Assembly (NCBI GenBank): GCA_051294375.1
Contig: CM119263.1
Location: forward strand, 14,276,414-14,340,413
Source of the DNA: Paraspadella gotoi
Taxonomy: Eukaryota > Chaetognatha
Length of the DNA: 64,000 nucleotides
Reading direction: 5' to 3'
The notes under the pieces were generated by a model. The model saw only the letters and a list, made by a program, of their open reading frames with translations. It was not told the DNA's origin and made no database searches. The translations under genes were made by a program, and so were the position numbers. Shown here piece after piece: positions 11,850 to 23,657 of the stretch (within the stretch, counting starts at the first letter, position 1; the number at the start of each line of letters is the position of its first letter).

Positions 11850-14800
11850 TTAATCATCGTCGAAATCCATCCCCGTCGAGGGAGCGACGGATTGCGTGGG
11901 TAAACCGCCGCAAGTGTCACCTGCCTCAACTTTCTCTAAAACTCGATTCACAAAGTCCGTGGTGTAGCCTGCGACCCAGTCGTTCGGGTCTAATACCGCC
12001 TTTTCTCGCATGAGGCGCTCAAGTTTGGTGGAAAGGGAAGGTACGGCCGGACGATCGGGATTATGAAGAACGTGAAGAAGATCGTTGCGAATCACCGTTA
12101 GCACGGAAGTGAGAGCACCTTGCAAATAGTATATTTTTTATAATTAATTATTTGACTAGAAAAAGGATAAAATAAATGTTATAGATTACCATGTTCGTGT
12201 TCGAGACCAAAAAGCTTCAACTTGTTAGCTTCGTGTTGTGCTTTTTTCTTTAGTCGGCACGCGCTAAAAAAAATTTAGTTTAAGTGAGTTTCAGTTATTT
12301 TTATTTTACTTAGGTAAAAAATAATACTATTAAAAATGTTTTAAAAATCCCGTTTTAACCCACGAAAAGTAACATACGTATTAATATGAATATTTTTAAA
12401 AATACTTCGGAGAAGAAAATCACCGCGATGCCAATTTGTTTTTTTCTTTTCGGGCTTGATTGCGCGCCATCTTGTCTTTTCCAGTTTCCACTCCAAAGGC
12501 TGGGGTCAGCGCTGCAATTTGACTATTCAGTTTGTCCAACTCGGCGCCAATGAGAAAAAGTCGGTGGGGCGAAGGGGTCATGTCGTTCCCGTCGCCCTTG
12601 CGAACTTTACCCGTGGGAAGCATAGCCAGTCCCGCTGTTTTTCCCTGATTACAAATTGAAATTGGGAGTAAAGATGAAGCAATAGCGAGTCAAATATTAT
12701 TTAAATGAAATCGATAATATTTTCTATTATTATTCACCACAAAAATTTACGTACAAAAAATACCATCTTTGAAGACGGGGACAAACTCACCAAAGGTCCG
12801 GACAATACAGGGTCCTGAAACTCCTTGAGGACGTGAGGATCTTCGTTCTGAACCTTAAGAGCAAGCCGTCGAGTTTTCGGACCTTTGCTTTGGACGTTGT
12901 ACTGCCAGAAGAACTTGTCAGCACCGCCGGAACTTCCTGAAACATTTGAAGCGGCCGAGCAGGCGGAGGTGGTGCGTCGACGACGTGTTTTGGCAGCCCG
13001 AGGTCGCCAACTGTCACTGGAGTTGAGGGATGAGCCTGTAATCCAAAACACATGAGTATGCAGGAACTATGTTATTTAATTTTTCCTGAATTCAAGACTC
13101 ATAATTGACTTTTTACCTGCTTCAATCTCATCATCTGATCCGGAATCGATATGTTCCGGTGGCTGATTCTTGTTAAAATGGGACTTTGGAAAGCTGTGCG
13201 GGTGCAACATCCCAAAGCCTTTTAACGAGAGCAGTGGAGGAGGATCTTGAGTTGTGCTACCGACGGGAGAATCGAAACCTTCCTCGAAGCGTGAAGAGCG
13301 ATCTGGGCGAAGAGGATGTTCCCCAGACTTGGGGATGTCGATTGCACGAGAGGGACCGGGCGCCGTGACGATGATGCCAATGGTGGTCATTGTAGTGTCA
13401 GTGACAAGGCCAGCGCTATCTGCTATTTGGGATAAGTAATAACTTCGTTAAATCTCATCTTCTAAACTAAAGTTTTCTTGTTGCGTCCACAGTTTTCCAA
13501 ATATTACTATTACGTATAAAGAACGTAAGGGACCAAAAATAATGAAATGACGAAAATTTAGAAATGAGTCCTTTTTAGCCCATAGGTGAAGAAATAATGA
13601 AATATTACTACATTTGTATTGGCTTGATTTTGCTAACTTTTGCAAATTCAATAGCATGCAATATTTCGACTTGTTCCTCAATAAATCTTTATCTCGTTTT
13701 TTATAGAACGAGAAGATTCTCTTCATTCATTCATTGAGTTAATTTATGTTTGAATAATTATTACAATTTAATTTTATATGTATATTGAACGTAAAACCCA
13801 CCATTATCCAATGGATAATATCCATAGCCTGTCCAGCTTATTTAATGAACGAATTGATAATTTGATTTTGATTTTACCAATTTCATTAACACAGAAATTT
13901 TAACTACCTTGACATGGCAACGACGTGGTTCTCGTTCTGGCTTTTTTCACTCTCTTTTCCTTCACACCGTCTCTCCTGTCCACCATGAATCTCTTGATAC
14001 TCGGTGCAGCGTCCTCGTTCCCGCCCTTGAACTCGCGTAGCGTTTGAAAGGTTTTTGTTCCGGGACACTCGCTCTCCTCTGAAACACTAGTCATTGGGGA
14101 GACGGAACTGTGGCGGGCGCCGACGCTGTCGTCGGAGATGAGCAGTTTCTGAAGCGTGGTAAGCATTGTCTTTCCCGACGGCGACTGGTCTAAACTTCGG
14201 TGAAATGATGGTGTCGGTTTCCTGTCGTACGTGGCGATGGGTCTTCCAATCGATCTAGGCAACAACGGCGCTGGTGACGATTCCATTCCAGCACCTCTCG
14301 AACGAAACTCCCCGAAGGAAGGGGAAGAGGGAGCTGGGGAATTCTTTGGAGGCACACAGCCCGCGGCGGCGTTTGCAAGACTATCCGACACCGGGTTCAG
14401 AAATTTGCTCGGAGAGAAACCTCGGCCATAGGAAGACGGGGCACTCGACGACAACTTGGTCCGACCTGCCGACGAAGATGAGACAATATCCCCAAAATCG
14501 CCAAAGCCACCCCATTCGCCGGTGTGGAGATCATAACTCTCTTCTTTCAGAAGATCCTCTAAGTCGTCCAAAACGGGTTCGTAGGTCGCGTTAAGTTCTG
14601 CCAAGGTAGGACCCTCGGTCACGTCGCTCTTATCAATTCGGTAAACATCTTCCACCTTCGGGGCCTCATTCAACGAAACGAGAGTCGTAGGATTGGTCAA
14701 GCAAGAAAAGGACAAAGAGGATGCAGGGGCGGAGTCGGAGAAGCCCGTGGCCTCCGGAGGATCAATCTCCATTTTAAAAAGACCATTATCCGGAGTGAGG

Positions 14801-15480
14801 GGCGAGGCGAGGATTTCGGATCCGGCAGATTGAGGGTTGAGCGTGGCGAAGGGTGGGACGGAACGATTCAGCGACGAAGACAGGGAAGTTGTTGCCGAAG
14901 GAAAACTAAGTTTCTTCGGTGGGGGATTAGGGGAGATGAGTTCCTGCTGAAAAACGGAATCCAGATTCGGCGTTGCAATCGGCGCGCAATCTATTTGTAT
15001 AGATAGGGGAGTGTCTAAACTTGTGTAAAAGTCAATATCGGCCGGAGGCGTCTCTTCGTTTTCATGGATGACAGGATTCACGATACTAATGCCCCCGAGG
15101 TTCGTTTGCTGTTGACTCCAAGTTTGACGCTGGACATTTGCAACGTTTCTTGAGCGCGTTTTGAAGATGGTCGGGGCATCGTGAGTAAATTCCGATTCGG
15201 GCGGCGTGAACATAATAGTGGAGGAGCCGTTATGGGGTAATATATTTTGTTGGGAAAAGGGTAGCCCTTGCACGTTTGAAAAGTGGTTTGGTGTTGAAAA
15301 GTTTGTTTGGAGAAAATCAGCCGAATTGTTAAATTGGTTGACTGAAATCATCGGCGAACTTACTGGTTGAACGCACTGAGGATTAGCTGATCGGACTGGC
15401 GGAGCAGGATTGTTAATGATAATGCTGTACAAATTCGGATTGTAAAAACCTCCGCCGAGTTGTGTTACATTCGGGTCCAT
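11850..15480 (-). CDS. REPTOR: REPTOR/CREBRF-family bZIP transcription regulator, 894 aa
   Basis: Six minus-strand exons: 15480-13908, 13419-13117, 13035-12791, 12644-12424, 12263-12190 and 12118-11850. They sum to 2685 nt (894 aa plus stop). Diagnostic parts are an N-terminal acidic block ([15 protein letters not shown], preceded by PTLAELN), DKFFWQYN (about residue 665), and a bZIP-like basic region [20 protein letters not shown] spanning the exon 4/5 junction. The C-terminal signature is [14 protein letters not shown] then GGL. This combination matches vertebrate CREBRF and its insect orthologue REPTOR. Family knowledge: REPTOR is held in the cytoplasm by TORC1 phosphorylation and drives the transcriptional response to TORC1 inhibition; CREBRF modulates CREB3. 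Between the motifs the protein is Ser/Pro-rich and disordered. A perfect CRE lies about 310 bp upstream of the ATG. Orthology is confident; function in this animal is inferred. Confidence 0.92.
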
Positions 15481-16389
15481 GTTTCGTCTAATATCGTACG
15501 TTTTTAGTCACCTGACAAACCAATTAATGACCTTTAATATAAAAAAAACCGATGTCTTATAAAAGATCAGGTTGCACGGGTTTGCCCTTGAAACTTCCTT
15601 ATCAGTCTTATACAACAGGCTTTCTCGCACATACCTGCTCTTCGTAGGCAATCTCCCGGTAAGAAAATACATCGAGTAATCAAACATTAAGAATTTACAT
15701 GATTAGGGGAGGTTAATGGGAGGAAACTACATTGACAATATTTTTGTTTTGACCTAGGATGCTGCTGCCGAGCCTCGTGACTGGATGACGTCATCGTCAC
15801 ATCTTTTAAAAGATCCTTGGAGTTGGACAAAGTTGGACAAATATTCAAGAACGAAGAGAAATGAAACTGTCATAGCCTTCGTTATTTACCGATTCTCCTC
15901 TCATCGTCCAGCCATTTAAATTAAAACAAATAAACTAGTATTTTAACATCTTTCATGTAATTGGAATGTAAATTACGCGGCAGAGCTGGAAAATCTTCCG
16001 AATCGTCATGAACTGCGGAAGAAGAGAGAAGAGGAAAGAAGCGAGGGGAAAAAGAAGAGGGGTTATTTTCTTAATGGGAAGAGGATGTTAGTCTTTCCAC
16101 TTCCAGGAACGAGCTGATACACGGGATCCTTAACACGTGCTTCATTTCGTAAAAATCGAGTAACTGAGCGGAATATGTGAGGTCAGACTATTTCTTGTTA
16201 TTTGTGGAAATCATTAAATTAGTCATTGCGGGAGAATTTAGTAGTAATTAGACTGCCATCTACCTATTAAGAGACTTGGCGTCTATGACCCAAAGAAGAC
16301 CATCTGTCAGCAACACGACATTAATAAAGTACACAAAATCAAGTAAATGAGGTTTTATTTCAATCTAATTTACAAACAATTCTAAAAAG
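15481..16389. other. 5' region of REPTOR and 3' flank of the nucleoplasmin gene
   Basis: No ORF supported. It contains the CRE at 15786-15793, a CACGTG E-box near 16134, and on the minus strand a poly(A) signal (TTTATT on +, near 16354) for the nucleoplasmin-like gene. Confidence 0.55.
15786..15793 (-). promoter_or_regulatory. Perfect cAMP-response element (TGACGTCA) upstream of REPTOR
   Basis: The palindromic octamer TGACGTCA is 306 bp upstream of the REPTOR start codon. It is the consensus for CREB/ATF bZIP dimers and overlaps the sites used by CREB3-type factors. Autoregulation or bZIP cross-regulation is an inference from position. Confidence 0.5.
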
Positions 16390-17372
16390 TTAGTTTTTCG
16401 TCTTTTTTGTAGCCATCCCGTTAACCGCCTTGGTTTTCTTAGTGTCCAAGCCGTTCTCTTCGAGAACTGTAACAAGGCAAACAGAATTAGGTTGCGAAAG
16501 ACAATTTTATCGCACAAAGTCACACCTTTCTTTGCTTTCGGGGACGCTTTCGGGGACGCAATCTTGCGTTTTTTTCCGACTGGTTCTTCCATTTCCTCCT
16601 CGACTTCTTCCTGATCCTCGCCTTCGTCCATATCGGTATCGTCCATTCCTTAAACGCCAGACCATAAAAAAAAAGTGTCAACAAACATCCAAGTGACAAT
16701 TTCGCCCATTTAAGTATTTAAATCAAAGAAGCAATTTCTCAATCCTTGGGCGTTAGGGATTAGGGATTTAAGATTTACGTTTTTCTTACCTGGTTCTCTC
16801 ATATTTTCAATGTAATGGTTTCCGACAATGTGAACAGGACCAGTTCCCTCGATAAGTTTGAAAGTCACTTCCTCTAATTCTTTAAACGTTAAATCGACGC
16901 TGCAGTGATCCTCTTGACCAAGGGTGAGGCTGAAAATGGGATGTTTTTCCTCTTCGTCCTCACCGTTTTTATAACTAACCTGATGAAATTTCCATCCTGC
17001 TATACTGTTACACTAATAAACCAAAATCATTGAAAGTTTCTTACTTGAACCAAATTGCGTTCACCCAATACGGCGTTGATTCCTAAAACTGCGCGTTTAA
17101 GAAACAAAATATGTTCTTGCTCATCGCCGAATTCATCGTCATTCTAAAAAGATTAAAACTACTTGAAGATAGCCATTTACTTGAATTTCCTTGAAAATTC
17201 TTTAATGAACAGTAGTTACAGTCAGTGTAGCAACTACCTCAGGAGACCAGGTATAAGTATTGTTGCCTTTATTCAACTCGGCTCCCCAAAAATAATCCTG
17301 AACGTCGTAGGTTCCACCGGAAGCCCGGCCAGCCATTGAGGCTATAGAACGGTTCAACATAGACAGGGACAT
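16390..17372 (-). CDS. NPM: Nucleoplasmin/nucleophosmin-family histone chaperone, 207 aa
   Basis: Five coding exons: 17372-17238, 17143-17045, 16979-16790, 16648-16526 and 16466-16390, totalling 624 nt. The core domain reads YFWGAELNKGNNTYTW, then EHILFLKRAVLG, and ends TGPVHIVGNHYIEN, matching the family's FxxGxEL and GPVHIxGxH blocks. A strongly acidic tract (about residues 140-160, DEGEDQEEVEEEMEE) is followed by a bipartite basic NLS (GKKRKIASPKASPKAKKG). The C-terminus is short and Lys-rich (KKTKN stop), without the folded C-terminal domain of NPM1, as in nucleoplasmin and insect NLP. Role by family: pentameric chaperone for H2A-H2B and linker histones in nucleus and nucleolus. The start is ambiguous: an upstream exon (17589-17526) holds an in-frame ATG at 17568 that would add 17 residues. 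Confidence 0.85.
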
Positions 17373-17525
17373 TTTTAAAACTAGAATATAAGCAAATTTC
17401 AAGAATTACATAAATTCAGAACAATCTGAAAAACATTTACAATTGATAAAATCAACGAATACATAATAAATAATGAAAATACAAGATTGTTCCAGGGATT
17501 GTCCGAGGGTAGTCGCATGCCTTAC

Positions 17526-17723
17526 CGTCAGCAACGACGGCTCCAAGGCAAAGAATTTCTGATTTCATCCTCGACAAACGAATTCCCTCCTAAAAATAAA
17601 GTAGCTTGTCAAGAGAAATCCGAGTAATCCGTTTTGAGAACCCGTTTTTACCTAAGACGGTTGACGAGGAATAACGGTGAAATCCGATCCAGACATGGCA
17701 GGCTCGTTGAGACAAGGATCCAT
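17526..17723 (-). other. Alternative 5' exons with a same-frame uORF, nucleoplasmin-like gene
   Basis: Two exons with good GT-AG ends lie upstream of the core-coding exon: about 17723-17652 and 17589-17526. The first encodes a 23-codon ORF from ATG 17723 that reaches TAG exactly at the donor. The second contains ATG 17568 (MKSEILCLGAVVAD), which splices in frame into the main exon at 17380. They may be 5' UTR exons with uORFs or may encode an N-terminal extension. Confidence 0.45.
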
Positions 17724-17895
17724 GTTTTGTTGGCGTAATCAGGTCATTTCAAAACATTTTTAGAGTTTGCTTCGTGATAGCTATAAATCAAATAACAGGC
17801 CAAATGTACAGTTTGGTTACAAATATAAATAGAACAATACTTTTCACAAAGTACAATTTGTTCTTACAATATTACAATTCAAATTAAAAACAAAA

Positions 17896-19140
17896 TTAAA
17901 TGGTCAAAGCGGCAAGCTTTTTTATAGCCGGTCCCAGGATGTAGGACGTTGTCGATAACTTCATGTGTTTGCTGGATTGATATTTGCTAAAAATGAAATT
18001 GTGTTTGGCTTCGGGAAGCTTGACGACGATCTTCGCGATATGAACGGCGATGTGTATGAGGTCGTTTTCACCATATCCGCTGTAGTGCACGAGCGTGTCC
18101 GACCATCCTTCCGAAGAACCCGGTTCGAGCTTTATCGCCAGCCATAAGGCGGCGGCTGCGCGAAGGGATGGCAGCACATGTACGAAAGGGTATTCCTGAA
18201 AAAATATCAAAGATAAACCTTGAATCTTTAGGTTAGACTAGAAATAGAGGTAGTTACCTGTAAAACGACCTCCATAAAGAATTTGGCCAAAGCGTGCTGC
18301 ATCGAGTCCATTTCCCCGGCTTTTGAGTTGCGTCTCAGAAAGTGGAGGGACAAAGGTCGACCCAAATTGAACTTGAGCGTGTTAAGGATATCAATCTCCA
18401 TCATTCGCATTTCGACTGACGAATAAGCATTGTCCGTAATGTAGACAAAGTCGTTGACCTCCGGCGCGTAGATTTCCTCATATTTCGCGGCAACCCACAT
18501 TGCGGTGATACCAACGAGTTGAAGTCTCTTCCGCCCCACTTCCATAATCTTCTCTTGAAGATAACGGTCAAGTAGGTCGACGGTAAGGAAGAGCGTTTCT
18601 TGTAATAGGCCGAAGCGGCTGTGAACTTGTAGCAGCCAATCAACGAGGATCGTCCGCATGCGCGGCGTGATTTCTGGTTTAGCGCCGGAGGCCGTCATGT
18701 AGCTTTGACGAATGAAATATCTGTTCTCCATCAGTCGGAGATATGCGTAAACGTCCTTCACGTAAACCGAGACCAATTGAGGGTTCCCGGTGTCTTCGGC
18801 GTCGATGTCCTCGACGCATTTCAATAGTGTCGTGGATGCGGACTCAAAAACTGAGTTAAGGCTGGACACGGAGTTGAGGGACCCGCTTGGACCGGCGAAC
18901 CGCTTACGCGGCACCACAAGATTGTTTCCGGCGGGAAGCTTCGGGCCTTAAATGGTAATGTGCATGATTAATTGCAAGTTACAAGTACAGAAAAAGAGAC
19001 GTACCTTGCGAAATTGCGTGTTGTTGCGAGTTAGAAAGGTCGCTGAGGCTAGTAAGACGTTTAGAACCAACGTCTACGGACTTTTGTCGCACAACCTGAT
19101 TCACATTTTCCGAGGAAACGGCAGACAGCACGTGGCTCAT
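17896..19140 (-). CDS. CycB: G2/mitotic-specific cyclin B, 374 aa
   Basis: Three minus-strand exons: 19140-19005, 18946-18258 and 18195-17896 (stop 17896-17898), totalling 1125 nt. The N-lobe of the cyclin box has the MRTILVDWLLQVHSRFGLL signature (about residue 142) and YEEIYAPEVNDFVYITD. The C-lobe has FLRRNSKAGEMDSMQHALAK and the B-type end. FLRR-SKAG separates it from cyclin A. Family role: CDK1 partner at mitotic entry, destroyed by APC/C. The destruction-box region reads RLTSLSDLSN (residues 28-37), one residue longer than the canonical RxxLxxIxN. No KEN motif is visible in the N-terminus. The upstream region has a CRE and a CCAAT box, as in other cyclin B promoters. Confidence 0.95.
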
Positions 19141-19360
19141 TTTGCTTGCTAAGAAATAGTTAGTTATGGTTAGCAATGCAAAGATTAGTTTTTCGCCGTA
19201 TTTTAGTAAATATTTTCATAACTAAGAGGAGAAAGATAAAATAATTGGCAAAAATACCAGAAATATTAATAGAAAAAGAACAAACGGCCTAACTCGTTAT
19301 TTAAACACTTCCCCCAGCGAAAAAGATTTCGTTATGCGAATGGATTGAGTTAAACGATTC

Positions 19361-19402
19361 TGACGTCACGGTCGCGCGACTCAGATCTAAGGATCAACCA
19401 AT
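19361..19402 (-). promoter_or_regulatory. CRE and CCAAT box upstream of cyclin B
   Basis: A perfect TGACGTCA at 19361-19368 and CCAAT at 19398-19402 lie 220-260 bp upstream of the cyclin B ATG. NF-Y (CCAAT) and CREB/ATF sites are known to cooperate at mitotic cyclin promoters. Function here is inferred. Confidence 0.4.
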
Positions 19403-20870
19403 GATATTCAAATAAAATAAATGGAAGATTGGAACAAGCGGAAATATTAGGGAAAGTGAAAGCCGAAATTTTAAACCATGAGATTTTTAAAATTTTTATA
19501 TAGATATTATAATATAAATATTGTTGAGTATTGTTTCCTTGATTTTTTCCCATTTTTTTTACCGATTTTGGGGTATGGATCTTTTTGTCCCTCCTTTACA
19601 TTAACCATTACATTACATTTGCCAATTTCTCTAATTTCGCCTTGTCTTGTTAGTTTTGTTTTATGGTTTGAATCCTTTTATTATATTAATCCTCCAAACC
19701 GGAAAAGAATGATAATCTTGTGCGCCGATTCATAATGATAATCTGTTTTTGTAGGAAACCATTACATTATCGGAAAATCAGTCAAATCTAATTTACCTCA
19801 CAGGTTTTCGTGACGTTCACTTTCATCTTCTTTCCTTTTAACAAATGCGACTATAAAAGCGATAGAACGTAGAAGCGCTGCGTATTTGGTTAATAGACGA
19901 GGTAAGGGGTTTTTTTCCTTGCTTGACTTTCATCTTTCATTAAAAACTCTTATAAAGCTGTCAAATTTGTATTCACAAGAACAACAAAATTATGAAATAA
20001 AAGATAAAATACACGGTTTTATAAAGATTTTAATTGCAAAACATAATATTCTCATTGTATAAAATTTCATTTTAGAAATCAATTTACGGAAGTAAGGACA
20101 CCAGGACGCCTTCATATAATTAAACTCACGCACTAAGAAGATTAACAAGCAGTATTAAGAAAATAACGATAATTAAATTAAATAATATTATATAATATGT
20201 TGTATAATTTTAAATAATACTTTATTATTTCTTTATAACTTACGAATTTCTCATTTACGTAAATTAATAAGGCTGGAAAAATAATAAAACCTACCTATAA
20301 CTTTTTTTGGAAAACTTTTAATAGCAAAGTAATCTACCACAGTATGGCAGAGAGGATTTGAAAAAAACATAAAAGTTCCATCTCTGAAACCTATAAAATC
20401 TTAAAGTATACCAATGAGACACTTAATGTGATTGGTCAACAAAATCCGACCAAAGAATGATTTTTCTTAAATGCTAATTAAAGTTTTTTAAAATTTTATA
20501 TAAAATATTTTAGTAGTTTTAGTGAATATGAATATTTGAATTGTCTATATGTCTATCATTATCTACAAAGCATAAGCTATTAAAGTATATGTAAAAATTA
20601 TATATATTTTTTTTTAAATATTAATCTATTAGTACTTTTTAACGGATTATTTTTAAAAAATAAATTAATATTAATTTTAGTATAAAAATTTTAAAAATTA
20701 CAAAAATATTTAAAAAAATATTAATATATATTCTAATCAACTATTAAAAGTTAATGATAATATTTTGAAATTTGTCCATTAATAATATATATGAAAGATT
20801 GAGTGAGATATTGTAAAAATATAATTTTGTAAATTTAACGAAAATTGGTTTTTGCGGCAACAATGATTTT

Positions 20871-20950
20871 ATTTTTTAAAGAACAGATATGTTTCGACTC
20901 TCATACGAGTTTTTATATGAGAGTCAAAACATGTCTGTTCCTTAAAAAAT
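20871..20950. repeat. Near-perfect 35-bp inverted repeat (hairpin, 10-nt loop)
   Basis: Arms 20871-20905 and 20916-20950 match at 32 of 35 positions when one is reverse-complemented; the innermost 10 bp (GACTCTCATA) pair perfectly. Arm length and loop suit either a pre-miRNA-like hairpin or a tiny fold-back element. No coding sequence is nearby. Confidence 0.8.
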
Positions 20951-21234
20951 AATATAAAATAAATAAATAAAGTAAATAAAACGTTAACTTTATTCCCACT
21001 GCTTGCGGTGGGATTGAAGGAATGAGTAACATTTTTTTTATTCATAATTTTAACTTAATGAGTTGAAATTATGATTAAAAAAATAATTCTTAATTGCATT
21101 TGCTTTTGCATGAATTTGCATCGCGTGAGGAACAAAAACCCCACCATTTAAAGGCGCCGCTCGCTCTTTTCGTTCTCTAGTTGTCGGTTTTCGTCGTCAA
21201 TATTTTTTGTGCAAAGAAGCATTTGAGCGTCTCG

Positions 21235-21591
21235 ATGGGATCGCCGAGGCGTTTCTTCGTCTTCTCCATCCTCCTGCTTTCCATTGCGACGTCGAGCTTA
21301 CGGGCCGAGGAGGAGACTCAGGAGGAGACCGCCGAAAAAAGTAAGTTTCAAAAAGTGAGTAAGTTCTGTATTCTTCGTAGGTTTTTTTTTACTTACCATT
21401 TGTGTCCAACCGGTTTTTCATTTTCATTTTCATTTTCAATTCAAGAATCTCGATGTGAAGGATACGGACATTTTTGTTTAGGAGGTAAGACTACAATGCA
21501 AGATATTGAATAATGGATAAAGATTGATTGATTTATTGATCGATTGATAACGTGACATGGGTGATTTATCAACTGATGAATTCATTAAGGG

Positions 21592-21622
<31 letters not shown>

Positions 21623-21984
21623 CTGCTTTCCCTTTTTGTCCCTCTCCTCTGTTCCATAAAGGAATGGGCAAAAGATCCAAAGACAATGCCCGAGCGTCTC
21701 GTCGAGAGCCCCGGCTTTTGGATATTTTGTTGGACAATGAATCGTGGGGGCGGCGATTTTCCAGATCCCGTCGACGTCGGATTCCCAGCGTTGATGCCTG
21801 GAAAGACGAAAGCGGCGCGGCGCGGATCGCAGAAGGCGGAGCGGCGCTTTTTTCGCGAGTGGCGGGGGATGAAATAGGAGATGAGCTGGAAGCGATGTCG
21901 TCCGACGACGCCGTCGAAAAAAGACTCAAACGTGGACGAGACGAAGTTTTCCGAGCAAGGACAAAACCCTGTTTCATCGGCTGA
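21235..21984 (+). CDS. CCHamide-like neuropeptide precursor, 155 aa
   Basis: Three exons: 21235-21340, 21446-21484 and 21662-21984, totalling 468 nt in frame. The start MGSPRRFFVFSILLLSIATS is a clear signal peptide ending near SSLRA. An acidic spacer and a Lys-Lys site follow, then SRCEGYGHFCLGGMGKRS. The spacing Cys-x6-Cys, the YGH before the second Cys, and the Gly-Lys-Arg amidation/cleavage site are those of arthropod CCHamides, whose known peptides end in GAH-amide or GGH-amide. The predicted mature peptide is SRCEGYGHFCLGGM-amide with one disulfide; Met replaces the usual His. The small middle exon carries most of the peptide, and the GKR comes from exon 3. The rest of the precursor is a charged spacer with further dibasic sites, ending in RTKPCFIG. 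Family role: secreted ligand of CCHamide GPCRs linking gut or fat body and brain in feeding control. Confidence 0.85.
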
Positions 21985-23600
21985 GATGTCTGACAATTGG
22001 CTGCTGCGGACTATTTTTTTAAGTAAATAACGAATGGAAAATATTTTATACGGATTCATTCTTAACTATTATGGTGACACAACGCTGTATGGAAATAACC
22101 ACTCATGATTTAATTCTGAAACTGCTTATTTTTTTACATATTTAGATATTCATTCTGATTTCTCGATGACTTATGTATTGTTTCAATGCGATCAAAATTC
22201 AGTATTCATTCTTACATTTACATTAATTACATTAAATTCGTTCATTTCTCACAAAGTTTAAAATTTAATTTACAATATACATTGTGGCATATTACTATTT
22301 AGTACTTAGTACTTACAAGTAATTCTTTTTACAAATCTTTCAAATGTCGGAGGATTTTTAATTTTTAATTTTTAATTTATTTGAAAATGTTTTTCTCGAA
22401 GAGCATATTATGATGATTGACACATTTATCATTTGTAGACAATTGATTCTCTGTGCTAATATTTTTTCATCGCGTCTTTTGCCAATGTTTAACAATTTTG
22501 ACATGCTATTATATAAAATACTCCTATTGGTTGAAAGTTTAAAAAGTTATTTGGCAATTTTTTCCTGATACTAAACATTTTCTCTGTCTCTGTCGCCATC
22601 AATCTAAAGACAAATAAAATAAATGACCAAAATATGATCGAGCTGCATCATTTATCGATCCTGTTTTTGCTGCTAATTCTTCAAATCTTTTATCTCGAGT
22701 TCAATCAGCGAAGCTACAAAATTTAGAAAAAATCAAGTTTTTTCGTCAGTTTGAACCTGTTTGTGATATCGAAATGATGCTTTTTTACAGTCAACGTTGA
22801 AACCACAATATATATAAAAAATATAATGAATATTTCGAGTAAATAAGAACACTTTTTTTTAATTAAAAAAAGAAGAAAAAAATTCCTAATTCCTGCATTC
22901 TTATCTTCCCCTACTTCCTCTGCGGGATTGAATTTTTTTTGGGAATCGGGTTTGTTTATCAATGAATGTTTAAAAAGAGAGAACTCAGTTTTCAAAACAT
23001 CGCAGAACGGGTCACGTAAACAACGCTCACAACAACCACGTAAACAATATACTTGCAAGATGATATTTATATTCTTATTTCATGCATGAAGGAGCGACAC
23101 TTATGTTTTTTTATAAATAAAAAAATAAAAAAATGGAAACAAAACAATTCCCTTTGTCTGCATTCTTGAAATAATTTTTTTTATGTCGCTCGGGCTGCTC
23201 GAAGTAACGTATAAACATTCAGCATTAAGTTAAATTTTTATAATATTTTTCTCCTGACACAATTTTCTATACTTTGGTAAAGATACAGATGAATGAGGTC
23301 TAGAAAAAAAATTAACAAAAATGCATCCCACTTGGAATTACCAGTTAATTACTCTTCAACCTAATGAATAATGTAAACATTTCGCGACTTAGTACCGCCC
23401 TTCGAATTTTCTACCAGCTGAGAAATCCTTTTGCCCCTTGGCGTTCTCCAGCTCCTGCACAGCGGTACAACTGAAACCGCACTGTCTTCCAAAATAAAAC
23501 AAAAAGGATCGCTGATTTAAAGGGCGAGAATCGAGAATCGCGCCCAACATTGGCCGACCTCGGGCTGACGTTCTTAAATCGAATTTCCTAGCTTGGGGTG

Positions 23601-23657
<57 letters not shown>

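Larger units (their letters stand above)
19141..21234. other. Divergent intergenic region between cyclin B and the neuropeptide gene
   Basis: It contains the cyclin B promoter elements, about 1 kb of very AT-rich sequence without ORFs, the 35-bp hairpin at 20871-20950 and, next to the neuropeptide gene, a TTTAAAG TATA-like box at 21147-21153. No coding frame is supported. Confidence 0.5.
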
